This document shows, one piece after another, positions 24,542-32,228 of a DNA stretch of 37,486 bases (positions are counted from its first letter, which is position 1; each line of letters begins with the position of its first letter). A program made the position numbers and the translations under genes. The stretch is taken from NCBI GenBank assembly GCA_021817345.1, contig JAKAVC010000031.1, positions 1-37,486 on the forward strand, read 5' to 3'. The stretch comes from Deltaproteobacteria bacterium (GTDB lineage Bacteria; Desulfobacterota; Binatia; Binatales; Binataceae). The notes under the pieces are model-generated. The model searched no databases. It was not told where the DNA came from and saw nothing but the letters and a program-made list of their open reading frames with translations.

Positions 24542-24639
24542 GTGGCATGAGATTCTTCGCTTCGGCAGCCTTCGCTCAGAATGACCAACAATCGTGCGCG
24601 CGCCTGTCATTCTGAGCGAAGCGAAGAATCTCATGCCAC
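24542..24639. repeat. Large imperfect inverted repeat (stem-loop)
   Basis: The arms 24542-24564 and 24617-24639 are exact reverse complements over 23 bases, and the inner segments 24571-24585 and 24606-24620 are exact over 15. The left arm carries a 10-base insertion relative to the right. The loop is about 20 bases. The core, GTCATTCTGAGCGAAGCGAA on the right arm, has the look of a repetitive extragenic palindrome; I recall similar cores in unrelated genomes but could not check. It lies between pyrD and the rhodanese gene and could end pyrD transcription or stabilise its mRNA. No T-run follows. Confidence 0.85.
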
Positions 24640-24678
24640 CGAGCGACATCCCATAAACCTATCTGCGGGACACCACAT

Positions 24679-24746
24679 TAGCAGGCCTTTGAGAAAAGCG
24701 GGAAAACCCCGAATCTGAATCGAAGCATGGTCTCAACCGCCTGCTA
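24679..24746. repeat. Dispersed palindromic repeat, copy B
   Basis: Second copy of the element at 21888-21950, in the same orientation. TAGCAGG-(3)-TTGAGA at the left faces TCTCAA-(3)-CCTGCTA at the right, and AAAAGCGG, GAATCTGAATCG and AGCATGG are shared with copy A. Its right end supplies the stop codon of pyrD (TAG on the minus strand at 24746-24744). Confidence 0.75.
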
Positions 24747-25823
24747 CGCGGCGCGAACCCCGCATCCGACCGCTTCGCCAATAGAGCGGAATCCCTTGCC
24801 CCGCAGCAAAGCGCCAAGCCCCGTCTTGATCGCGCTGACCAGTCCCGGCCCCTCGTAAACAAGGCCCGTGTAAAGCTCGACCAGGCTTGCCCCGGCCGCG
24901 ATATGGCCGAACGCATCCTCTGCGCTCATTATTCCGCCCGCCCCGATTATCGCGATTCTGCCGCCGGTATGGCGATAGATGTCCGCGATGAGCCCTCGCG
25001 CGACGGGCAGAAGCGGGGCTCCGCTCAATCCCCCTTCGAGCCCGGATTTGATTCCGACCTCTTCGCGGCGAATCGTCGTGTTCGTCGCCACGATCCCGTC
25101 GACCTTGAGCGCAACCGCGGTGTCGCAGATCGCGTGAAGCGTGGCCCGGTCGAGGTCGGGCGCGACCTTCACCAGGAGCGGCGGCCTTCGCATCCCCGGG
25201 GCAATCTCCGCGCCCATCGCTGCCAACAGTTCGCGCATCCGAAGCGGCGACTGCCAGTTCCTGAGCCCGGGCGTGTTCGGCGAACTCACGTTGATCACCA
25301 CGAAATCCGCCATCGGTCCGAGCCGCCGCATCAGCGCGGCGTAATCCTCCGCAACGCGGTCGGGCGGCGTGTCCTTGTTGGGACCGAAGTTCAGCGCGAG
25401 CGGGATTTTAATGCCGCGGCGGCGAAGCCGCTCGATACGCGCGGCGACCGCCTCGGCGCCTTCGCTCGGAAAGCCGAGCCGATTGATCACCGCGCGGTTT
25501 TGCGGCAAGCGCCACACTCTCGGCGGCGGATTTCCCGGCTGCGGGCGCGGGGTGATCGTTCCAAGCTCGGCAAATCCGAATCCCATCGCCTGCCATGCGT
25601 GCGCGGCGCGCGCGTCCTTGTCCATCCCGGCGGCGAGCCCGACCGGATTGGTGAAATGAATGCCAAAGAGATCGATTCCGAGTTCCGGCGGGTCGCGGCG
25701 GACACCGAGCGCGGGCATCGCGGCAAGGACCGAAATCGCAAGCCGATGCGCCCGTTCCGCATCGAACCGAAACAGGATTGGGCGCACCATCGTGCGATAG
25801 ATGATTTGCGCGAGCGCCGGCAT
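24744..25823 (-). CDS. pyrD: Dihydroorotate dehydrogenase, quinone-dependent (class 2)
   Basis: Oxidises dihydroorotate to orotate in pyrimidine synthesis, passing electrons through FMN to the quinone pool at the membrane. The 359-residue length and the N-terminal helical segment (MPALAQIIYRTMVRPILF to LAISVLAAMP) are class 2 features. NPVGLAAGMDKDA, GFGFAELGTITPRPQPGN, the catalytic-serine segment VVINVSSPNTPGLRNWQ, VKVAPDL and IIGAGGIMSAEDA are all present. The stop codon lies within the palindromic repeat B. A divergent small zinc-ribbon gene starts 153 bp upstream on the other strand. Confidence 0.95.
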   Translation of the reverse strand: MPALAQIIYRTMVRPILFRFDAERAHRLAISVLAAMPALGVRRDPPELGIDLFGIHFTNPVGLAAGMDKDARAAHAWQAMGFGFAELGTITPRPQPGNPPPRVWRLPQNRAVINRLGFPSEGAEAVAARIERLRRRGIKIPLALNFGPNKDTPPDRVAEDYAALMRRLGPMADFVVINVSSPNTPGLRNWQSPLRMRELLAAMGAEIAPGMRRPPLLVKVAPDLDRATLHAICDTAVALKVDGIVATNTTIRREEVGIKSGLEGGLSGAPLLPVARGLIADIYRHTGGRIAIIGAGGIMSAEDAFGHIAAGASLVELYTGLVYEGPGLVSAIKTGLGALLRGKGFRSIGEAVGCGVRAA

Positions 25824-25976
25824 CGTTCCGGCAATCTAGAGCGATGAGCACGGGCAGGCAATCAGCATTCAATCCATGCACCGCCGCTTCTGTTGCGCAC
25901 ATGCACGCAAACCGGGCAAGATGCGTTTTTGCTTCGGTTGAAGTAGAATGCCCAAAAAGCCTTGGAGTGAAGACAA

Positions 25977-26144
25977 TTGCCGACTTACCAGTGTTCAAAA
26001 TGCAAGGCCAAGGCTGAGTACCAGATGCCGGTTCGGGACGCTCGGCTTTGGGATTTCCGCTGCGAGAAACACAAGACTCCCGTCCATTCGAAGATGGCCG
26101 CCGCACCGAAGGGCCCGGCTGCCGGAGCCAGGGCGCGCCGTTAG
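25977..26144 (+). CDS. Small zinc-ribbon-like protein, TTG start
   Basis: A 55-residue frame starting at TTG 25977 with GGAGTGAAG 5 nt upstream and ending at TAG 26142-26144. It reads MPTYQCSKCKAKAEYQMPVR, then WDFRCEKH, with C6-x2-C9 and C29-x2-H32 (plus H37) as possible zinc ligands and a basic Ala/Pro/Arg tail. The stop is 30 bp before thyX on the same strand, so they form a likely operon. An alternative ATG frame over nearly the same bases (25948-26151) gives a Pro/Arg-rich sequence with no motif. Function unknown; a zinc-binding or RNA-binding helper is only a guess. Confidence 0.6.
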   Translation: MPTYQCSKCKAKAEYQMPVRDARLWDFRCEKHKTPVHSKMAAAPKGPAAGARARR

Positions 26145-26174
26145 CGCATAGCCGGCACGCAGCCGAGGGGAAGC

Positions 26175-27002
26175 GTGGGCAACCAGGCGACGATGCAGGT
26201 AAAGCTGATCGATTACGCGCGCGCGCCGCTCGAGAAGCTCTACGCGGCGTTCCGCACCTGTTATTCCTCGGACAGCCCGATCGAGATCTGGCGCAATATC
26301 GAGGCGGAAAAAATCAGCCACGACAAGATTCGCGAGTTCATCGGCGAGCGTCTTAAGACCGGCCACGCCTCGCCGCTCGAACAGGTCGTCTTCTGGTTCG
26401 GGATCGCCAACGTCTCGCGCTCGCTCTCGCATCAGTTCGTCCGCCATCGCATCGGCATCAGCTTCGAGCAGCAGAGCCAGCGCTACGTAAAGTTCAAGCA
26501 GGAACGGCTTGCCTTCGTGATGCCCGAGTCGTGGCAGCGCGCCGGCCTCGACCGCGAATTCGAGGAACTTCTCGGCCGCACCTCGGAACTCTACGCGCGC
26601 GCGCTCAAGGCCGGCATCCCGGCCGAGGATGCGCGCTTCGTGCTGCCCAACGCGGCGCCGACGAATTTCCACGTGATGGTGAATTTCGCCGAGATGCTCC
26701 ATATCTGCGACCTAAGGCTGTGCGTGCGGGCGCAATGGGAGATTCGGCGGATGGTCGCGCTGATGCGCGCCGAGATAAAGCGCATATTGCCCGAAATCGC
26801 GGTCTTCCTGCAGCCGAAATGCGGGGAGAACCGGATGGGCTACTGCGACGAAACGCTGGAGGACTGGAAGAAATGCCCGCTCGGCCGGGTGCGCCCGCAC
26901 AAGTCCTCGCTGTTCGAGCTTTACGATCGCTACGGCTCGGCCAAGGCGCGCGCGCTCGGCGAGCAGGAGTTTCGCGCCGTCGAGGAAAAGGAACAACTCT
27001 GA
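26175..27002 (+). CDS. thyX: FAD-dependent thymidylate synthase
   Basis: Methylates dUMP to dTMP using methylenetetrahydrofolate and FAD/NADPH, replacing ThyA. 275 residues from the GTG at 26175, preceded by GAGGGGAAGC; an ATG at 26193 is a possible alternative. The signature HQFVRHRIGISFEQQSQRYV (86-105) holds R90-H-R92 and S101-x-R103. The usual ThyX motif is RHR-x7-S; here eight residues separate RHR from the Ser, a one-residue difference. TGHASPLEQVVFWFGI (62-77), the FVLPNAAPTNFHVMVN region and CVRAQWEIRRMV are further ThyX segments. It is followed 41 bp later by DUF309. Confidence 0.95.
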   Translation: MGNQATMQVKLIDYARAPLEKLYAAFRTCYSSDSPIEIWRNIEAEKISHDKIREFIGERLKTGHASPLEQVVFWFGIANVSRSLSHQFVRHRIGISFEQQSQRYVKFKQERLAFVMPESWQRAGLDREFEELLGRTSELYARALKAGIPAEDARFVLPNAAPTNFHVMVNFAEMLHICDLRLCVRAQWEIRRMVALMRAEIKRILPEIAVFLQPKCGENRMGYCDETLEDWKKCPLGRVRPHKSSLFELYDRYGSAKARALGEQEFRAVEEKEQL

Positions 27003-27043
27003 AGTTCCTTTCGCCGCGTGCCCACGCATTCCCTTGAAGGGCG

Positions 27044-27448
27044 TTGGTTTTTGCTCCGGTGAACGAGAAGTTCCAGCAGGCGATCGAGACCTTCAATCGC
27101 GGCGAGTACTTCGACGCGGCCGAGCAGTTCGAATATGCGGCCGCGGCGCTCGGCGATGAGCTGAAAGCGCTCGCCGGAGCGCTCAACCGTATCGCCGCCG
27201 CCCTTCATCTTCGCTTCGAGCGCGGCGGGCGTCAGGCCGCGGTCAATCTGCTGTCGCAGGCGATGCTCCTGCTCGACGACATGAAACCGGAACGCGGCGG
27301 AATCGACGTCGAGCGTCTGTACGAGGAACTCCACGCCTACACCGAGGAAATCCGCGCGACTCCGCGCGACGAGCGCTACGGCCTCAAGCATCGCGCGCGA
27401 CTTTTCATCGAACGCCGCCGTGCCCCGCGAATCGAACGCGTCCGCTGA
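27044..27448 (+). CDS. DUF309 family protein
   Basis: A small all-helical protein of 134 residues. FQQAIETFNRGEYFDAAEQFEYAA matches the first helix pair of DUF309 (commonly FNxGxYxxAHExLE, with the His here replaced by Ala), and ALAGALNRIAAALHLRFERGGRQAAVNLL the second. It has no known enzymatic role that I can name. The TTG at 27044 lies just after GAAGGG; the in-frame GTG at 27059 begins at VNEKFQQ and is also possible. It is between thyX and the glycosylase gene, whose start lies 29 bp inside this gene, so translation is probably coupled. Confidence 0.75.
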   Translation: MVFAPVNEKFQQAIETFNRGEYFDAAEQFEYAAAALGDELKALAGALNRIAAALHLRFERGGRQAAVNLLSQAMLLLDDMKPERGGIDVERLYEELHAYTEEIRATPRDERYGLKHRARLFIERRRAPRIERVR

Positions 27449-28076
27449 GTCCGCCGAGGAACAACACGCCGCGGCAGTGCCGCAGCTCGACGCGGTTCGG
27501 GCCTCGATGCTCGGGTGCGTGCGATGCCGGGCGCTGGTCCGATGCCGCTCGCGGGTGGTGCCCGGAAGCGGCGACGCGCCGGCGCGCGTGATGTTCGTCG
27601 GAATCGCGCCGGGGCGTTTCGGCGGCGACCGGACCGGAGTTCCGTTTTCGGGCGATCGGTCGGGCGCGATGCTGCGCCGGATGATCGAGCGCTCGGGGCT
27701 GTCGCGGGTATTTATCACCAACCTGGTGCGCTGCAGTCCGCGCGATGCGCGCGGGCGAAACCGCGATCCGTCAAGCATCGAGATCGCGAACTGCCGCTCC
27801 CATGTGGACGCGGAGATAGCCCTCGTGCGTCCGCGGATTATCGCGTGCCTCGGACGCCTCGCGTGGCGGGAGCTTGCGGGGCGCGACGCGCCGTTTAAGC
27901 CCGAGCGGCCGGCGCCGCTGATGCGCGACGGCGCGATCATCTATCCGATGTACCATCCGGGCTACGTAATCCGCGGCGCGCTTTCCGAGCGCTCCTACGC
28001 ACGCCAGTTCCGAAGGCTCGCGCACATCGTCGCCGGGGCCAAAGACGCAAGCATACGCGCCGATACCCCCGATTGA
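27420..28076 (+). CDS. Uracil-DNA glycosylase, Fe-S family (4/5-like)
   Basis: Removes uracil from DNA to start base-excision repair. 218 residues with four cysteines in the positions of a 4Fe-4S cluster (C33, C36, C105, C125). Motif A reads FVGIAPGRFGGDRTGVPFSG (59-78), closer to family 5 (GLAPGxxGxxRTGxPFTG) than to family 4 (GEAPG). NLVRCSPRDARGRNRDP and RPRIIACLGRLAWREL are shared with family 4. Motif B is MYHPGYVIR, with H179 and P180. The protein is therefore intermediate or a divergent family 5 member. The GTG start at 27420 overlaps DUF309; a later start would shorten only the non-conserved N-terminus. Confidence 0.85.
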   Translation: MPRESNASAESAEEQHAAAVPQLDAVRASMLGCVRCRALVRCRSRVVPGSGDAPARVMFVGIAPGRFGGDRTGVPFSGDRSGAMLRRMIERSGLSRVFITNLVRCSPRDARGRNRDPSSIEIANCRSHVDAEIALVRPRIIACLGRLAWRELAGRDAPFKPERPAPLMRDGAIIYPMYHPGYVIRGALSERSYARQFRRLAHIVAGAKDASIRADTPD

Positions 28077-28110
28077 CTGCCAACTCCCAGCCCTGCGATC
28101 CTTTCAACAA

Positions 28111-28986
28111 GTGCAGAAAATCGATCAGCAATTCGTAAGCGAGGGGCTCAAGCGCGCCCGGTACATCACCAACGAGCGTATCGAGACCGCGATTTACCTT
28201 GCCCTTGCGCTCGAAAAGCCGCTCCTGATCGAGGGCCCGGCAGGGTCAGGCAAGACCGAAGTCGCCAAGGTGCTGGCCGAGATGCTCCAAACGGAACTCA
28301 TCCGGCTCCAGTGCTACGAGGGGCTGGACGAGGCGCGCGCGCTTTACGAATGGAACTACCAGAAGCAGTTGCTGCGCCTTCAGGCCGACGAGCATCGCGG
28401 GCTTGGCTGGAACGAAATCTCCGAGCATCTGTTCTCGCGCGAGTATCTGCTCGAACGCCCGCTATTGAAGGCGGTCGCCGCGCATCGCAAGGTCGTCCTG
28501 CTTATCGACGAAATCGACAAGGCCGACGAGGAATTCGAGGCGTTCCTGCTCGAACTGCTTTCGGATTTCCAGGTGAGCATCCCGGAACTCGGGACGATTC
28601 GCGCGGTCGAGCGGCCGGTTGTCGTGCTCACCTCGAACCGCACGCGCGAACTTTCCGAAGCGCTACGCCGCCGATGCCTGCATCTGTTTATCGACTTTCC
28701 CGGAATCGAGCAGGAGCGCAGGATTATCGAGCTCAAGGTTCCGGACCTCGACGCGCGGCTTGCGGCCGAGGCGGCGCGCTTCGTCAACGCGCTGCGCAAG
28801 CTCGGGCTTAAAAAGCCGCCCTCGGTGGCGGAGTCGCTCGACTGGGCGCGCGCGCTCGTGCGGCTCGGCGTCAGCGAGCTCAACACCGACGCGGTCAGAG
28901 CGACCCTCGGCGTGCTGCTCAAGCACGAGGACGACCGCGAGAAGGCGGAAGGAAAAGTCGCGGCACTGGTCCGACGCTCGGGATGA
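28111..28986 (+). CDS. MoxR-family AAA+ ATPase (CoxD-like)
   Basis: 291 residues: an AAA+ module with Walker A GPAGSGKTE (42-50), Walker B LLIDEIDKADEE, a sensor-1 region VVVLTSNRTRELSEAL, and arginines in ALRRRCLHLFIDFP. MoxR proteins act as chaperone-like ATPases with a VWA partner, which here follows with a 4-base overlap (ATGA). YEGLDEARALYEWNYQKQ is typical for the CoxD branch, which matures carbon monoxide dehydrogenase. No CO dehydrogenase structural genes lie in the window, so this is an orphan pair whose client is unknown. The start is GTG at 28111. Confidence 0.92.
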   Translation: MQKIDQQFVSEGLKRARYITNERIETAIYLALALEKPLLIEGPAGSGKTEVAKVLAEMLQTELIRLQCYEGLDEARALYEWNYQKQLLRLQADEHRGLGWNEISEHLFSREYLLERPLLKAVAAHRKVVLLIDEIDKADEEFEAFLLELLSDFQVSIPELGTIRAVERPVVVLTSNRTRELSEALRRRCLHLFIDFPGIEQERRIIELKVPDLDARLAAEAARFVNALRKLGLKKPPSVAESLDWARALVRLGVSELNTDAVRATLGVLLKHEDDREKAEGKVAALVRRSG

Positions 28987-30218
28987 GCACGCTTGGCGAA
29001 CAGCTCCTGCACTTCGTCGAGAGGCTTCGCGCGGCGGGCGTTCGGATTTCGGTTGCCGAGACGCTCGACGCGATGAACGCCGTCGCGCTTGCGGGAATCG
29101 AGATGGCGCGGATGCGCGAGGCGCTGTCGGCAACCTTGATAAAGGACGAGGCCGACCATCCGGTCTTCGACGAGCTTTTCACGGCTTTCTTCCGGCCACC
29201 CGGGGAAAAACGCGACATTTCGCGAAAGCGCCCGGGCGACAGGACCTCGATCTCGCCTGCCTCGGCGCGCTCACCGGGCGAATCTCCGGAAACTTCGCAA
29301 AGTCCCGAAACGCCTGAGCCGCATCGATCCGACAAGCCGCGCAAGCCCGGCGAAGAGCGCAAATCCAAAACACCCGCGAAGGAGCGAAGCGCCGAGGACG
29401 AGCGCACGACCCCGCATTCCGGCGAAGCGACAGGCCTTCGTAAAGAAGAACCGCGCGCCGCGGGCGAGGAACCCACCCCTGGAATCGAGGCTGGGCGGAT
29501 TGCGCGGCTTCACGCGATTGAGCGCACTCCGTTCGCGCGCTATTCGGACCTCGAATACGAGCAGGCGCGTGAGGCGCTCGGTCCGCTCGCGCGCCGCTAC
29601 CGGGTGCGCCTTGGGCGACGGCTCCGCGCCGCGAAGGCCGGGCGCGTCGATTTCCGCCGCACCATCCGCGCCTCCATCCAGCGGGGCGGCGCGTTCTCCG
29701 ATCTGCGCTTTCGCGCGCGGCGTCCACGGCGCGTCGATCTCGTCGTTTTGGCCGACGTCTCCGGCTCGGTCAGATATTCGTCAACCCTGATGCTCGAACT
29801 CATCGCGGGCGCGCTCGCCCATTTCCGCCGCGTGCGCAGCTTCGTTTACGTCGATCGGCTTGCGGAAGCCGATTTCGAGGATGGGCATCTGGTGACGACG
29901 CCGGCGCTGGATCTTTACGCGCGCTCGGACTTCGGACGCGTGCTCGGCGAGCTATGGGAGCGGCGCGGCGAACTGCTCAATCGTGCGACGGTGTTGGTGA
30001 TCATGGGCGACGGCCGCAACAACCGGCGTCCGGCGCGGGCCGACCTGCTGCGCGAAATGGCCCGGCTATGCCGCGCGGTGGTGTGGCTGATACCGGAAGA
30101 GCCCGAGCGATGGGGCACGGGAGACAGCGCGATCTTCCAGTACGCGCGCGAAATAAGCGCACTGCTGCGGTCGGGAAACCTGCGCGAGATGGAAAAAGCG
30201 CTGCTCGAAGTCGCATAA
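28983..30218 (+). CDS. CoxE-like VWA-domain protein
   Basis: 411 residues. The N-terminal helical part (1-70) has the CoxE character LLHFVERLRAAGVRISVAET; about 72-170 is a Ser/Pro/Glu/Lys-rich low-complexity linker; from about 180 (RTPFARYSDLEYEQAR) the conserved CoxE region resumes. The VWA domain holds the MIDAS sequence DVSGSVRYSS (D258, S260, S262). The C-terminus GDGRNNRRPARADLLREMAR to WLIPEEPERWGTGDS is diagnostic for the family. It is the partner of the MoxR ATPase upstream, sharing ATGA. The linker is longer than in typical family members, as far as I can judge. Confidence 0.92.
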   Translation: MSTLGEQLLHFVERLRAAGVRISVAETLDAMNAVALAGIEMARMREALSATLIKDEADHPVFDELFTAFFRPPGEKRDISRKRPGDRTSISPASARSPGESPETSQSPETPEPHRSDKPRKPGEERKSKTPAKERSAEDERTTPHSGEATGLRKEEPRAAGEEPTPGIEAGRIARLHAIERTPFARYSDLEYEQAREALGPLARRYRVRLGRRLRAAKAGRVDFRRTIRASIQRGGAFSDLRFRARRPRRVDLVVLADVSGSVRYSSTLMLELIAGALAHFRRVRSFVYVDRLAEADFEDGHLVTTPALDLYARSDFGRVLGELWERRGELLNRATVLVIMGDGRNNRRPARADLLREMARLCRAVVWLIPEEPERWGTGDSAIFQYAREISALLRSGNLREMEKALLEVA

Positions 30219-30292
30219 AGCGCGATTCGCGCCCGGACGGCCAAATGCTCATCGTATCGCGGGCAGCCCGCGCGCGGCTTGGCGCGAGCTGA

Positions 30293-30913
30293 CTAATTCC
30301 AGGCGAGTCGTTGCAATTCGCCGCGCAGCTTCTCGAGCGCCTTGCGCCGCTGGCTGATGCGCGCTTCCTCCTCCGCGCCCAGTTCGCCGAGATAGCATCC
30401 GCGCTCCGGCAGCCATAGCACCGCGCGATAGGGGAACCCGCGGCGGATATCAGGATGGGCGCGCTCGGCGATAACGCCTTCGATTGCGGCTTCCGCGACC
30501 GACTCGCGCACGGTGTCATCCTCGCGGTAAACCAGCGCCGCCGCGGCGCGAATCCGCGCGCTTCGGCGTTCGGAGGCGACCCCGTGCATCCGCCGGATAA
30601 CCTCTTCGGCAAGTTCGCGGTCCGACGCGCTCGCGTCCTCACCGAGCCATCGATGCGACCGGACGCCGGGCGCGCCGCCGAGCGCGTCGACTTCGAGTCC
30701 GCCGTCGTCGGCAAGGGTCGCGATTCCCGCCCGCTCGAAATAAAAGCGCGCCTTAAGCCGCGCGTTCTCGGCAAACGTCTCGCCGCTCTCCTCGGGAGCC
30801 TGCGAGATACCCGCGTCGGAGAGCGAAATCACTTCCAGCGGAAGGTCGCGCAGCAACAGGCGATACTCCGCGAGCTTGGCCGGATTGGTGGTCGCAACCA
30901 GGAGTTTTTTCAT
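30293..30913 (-). CDS. rdgB: RdgB/HAM1-like non-canonical purine NTP pyrophosphatase, divergent
   Basis: Predicted to hydrolyse ITP, dITP or XTP to the monophosphate, keeping damaged purines out of nucleic acids. 206 residues with LLVATTNPAKLAEYRLLL (4-21), SGETFAENARLKARFYF (43-59) and LADDGGLEVDALGGAPGVRS (67-86), all standard. The base-recognition end differs: GFGYDPxF is GFPYRAVLW here (R163 for Asp), and ISHRxxAL is ISQRRKAL (Q188 for His). Substrate preference may therefore be changed. The start ATG overlaps the ddl stop (ATGA), so it is translationally coupled to ddl. Confidence 0.85.
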   Translation of the reverse strand: MKKLLVATTNPAKLAEYRLLLRDLPLEVISLSDAGISQAPEESGETFAENARLKARFYFERAGIATLADDGGLEVDALGGAPGVRSHRWLGEDASASDRELAEEVIRRMHGVASERRSARIRAAAALVYREDDTVRESVAEAAIEGVIAERAHPDIRRGFPYRAVLWLPERGCYLGELGAEEEARISQRRKALEKLRGELQRLAWN

Positions 30914-32115
30914 TCTTGCGGCGTGGAGCGCCGACGCGCGGGCTTCGCGCCCTCGGCTTTCGGCTGGTAAGTGAACTTGAGCGCGGCGCGTTCGCGATGC
31001 TCTTCGAGCGCGAGTTCGATCAGACGGTCAACCAGCTTTGGCAACGCGAGCCCCGAAGCCTCCCACAGCTTCGGATACATGCTGATCGCGGTGAAACCGG
31101 GAATCGTGTTGACCTCATTGACGAAGAGCTCCCCGAGGTCACGCCGCGCAAGAAAATCCACCCGCGCCATCCCGCGAAGCGAGAGCGCCTTGAACGCCTT
31201 TACCGCGAGCTTGCGTATCCGCTCGGCAACCACGCGGGGCAGGTCGGCGGGAATTTTCACCTCCGCGCCGTCAGGATCAACGTACTTCGACTCGTAGCTG
31301 TAGAAACGATGGCGGCCCTTGACCAGGATTTCGCCGACCACCGAAGCTTCAGGGCGCTCGTTGCCGAGCACCGCGCATTCCAGCTCGCGTCCTTCGCACG
31401 AGGCCTCGAGCAGCGCCGTGCGATCGTACTGAAACGCGTCGGCGAGCGCGGGGCCAAGCTCGCCGAAGCGCGCGACCCTGCTTATCCCGATCGAGGAGCC
31501 GAGTGCGTTGGGCTTGACGAAGACCGGGTAGCCAAGTTCGCGGGCGTATCGGCGCGCAAGTCTCGGCCGCTCCTCATATTCGCGGCGGGTAAGCGCGAAG
31601 TATCGCACGACCGGAACTCCCGCGTCGCGCAGAAGCCGCTTCTGTACGTCCTTGTCCATCCCGATTGCCGAGCCGAGAACCCCGGCGCCCACGTATGGAA
31701 CCCCGGCCAGTTCGAGCAATCCCTGTATCGTCCCGTCCTCGCCGAAGGTTCCGTGCAGAACCGGAAAAACGACGTCGAGCGGACCGGGAATCGGCGTGGA
31801 GACGGCAGAGCGGGTTTTTCCCGCGCTCGCCGTGGGAACCAGGACGCGGCTGTCGCAATGAGGCAGCAGGGTTACCGGAGTGTCGCCGCGGGAAAGCGCG
31901 CGCAGTTTCGGAGCGGCTTCGGAGAGCAACTCGATCGCGTTGCGCTCGAGATACCATCGCCCGTCGCGATCGATTCCGATCGGCACGATTTCGTAGCGCG
32001 CGGAATCCATCGCGGACATGACGGTGAGCGCCGAGCGCAGCGATATCTCGTGCTCGCCCGAGCGTCCTCCGAACAGAACCCCTACCCTGAGCTTGCGGCC
32101 GTTCGACTTCGACAT
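30910..32115 (-). CDS. ddl: D-alanine--D-alanine ligase
   Basis: Joins two D-alanines with ATP for peptidoglycan precursors. About 401 residues from the ATG at 32115; the frame stays open to 32721 but the upstream part overlaps guaB in another frame. The N-terminus [37 protein letters not shown], the ATP-grasp strand [16 protein letters not shown] and [18 protein letters not shown] with the substrate-loop Tyr are typical of Ddl A/B, rather than of VanA-like D-Ala--D-Lac ligases. The protein is about 30-40 residues longer than usual, with a basic C-terminal tail ([15 protein letters not shown]). It lies 113 bp downstream of guaB. Confidence 0.95.
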   Translation of the reverse strand: MSKSNGRKLRVGVLFGGRSGEHEISLRSALTVMSAMDSARYEIVPIGIDRDGRWYLERNAIELLSEAAPKLRALSRGDTPVTLLPHCDSRVLVPTASAGKTRSAVSTPIPGPLDVVFPVLHGTFGEDGTIQGLLELAGVPYVGAGVLGSAIGMDKDVQKRLLRDAGVPVVRYFALTRREYEERPRLARRYARELGYPVFVKPNALGSSIGISRVARFGELGPALADAFQYDRTALLEASCEGRELECAVLGNERPEASVVGEILVKGRHRFYSYESKYVDPDGAEVKIPADLPRVVAERIRKLAVKAFKALSLRGMARVDFLARRDLGELFVNEVNTIPGFTAISMYPKLWEASGLALPKLVDRLIELALEEHRERAALKFTYQPKAEGAKPARRRSTPQE

Positions 32116-32228
32116 GTGCTGAGCGATTCCCCGAGCGCGGCTATCGGCGGCGCGTTCCCGCGCGACGAGGACGATTGTGACACGGCGAGGCCCGGCGTTC
32201 GAGCCGCGACGGGCGGTTCGCGCGTGGC

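Noticed and set aside
25948-26151. ATG-started 67-codon frame before thyX
   Set aside because: Pro/Arg-rich with no motif; the overlapping TTG frame has a better ribosome binding site and a zinc-ribbon pattern.
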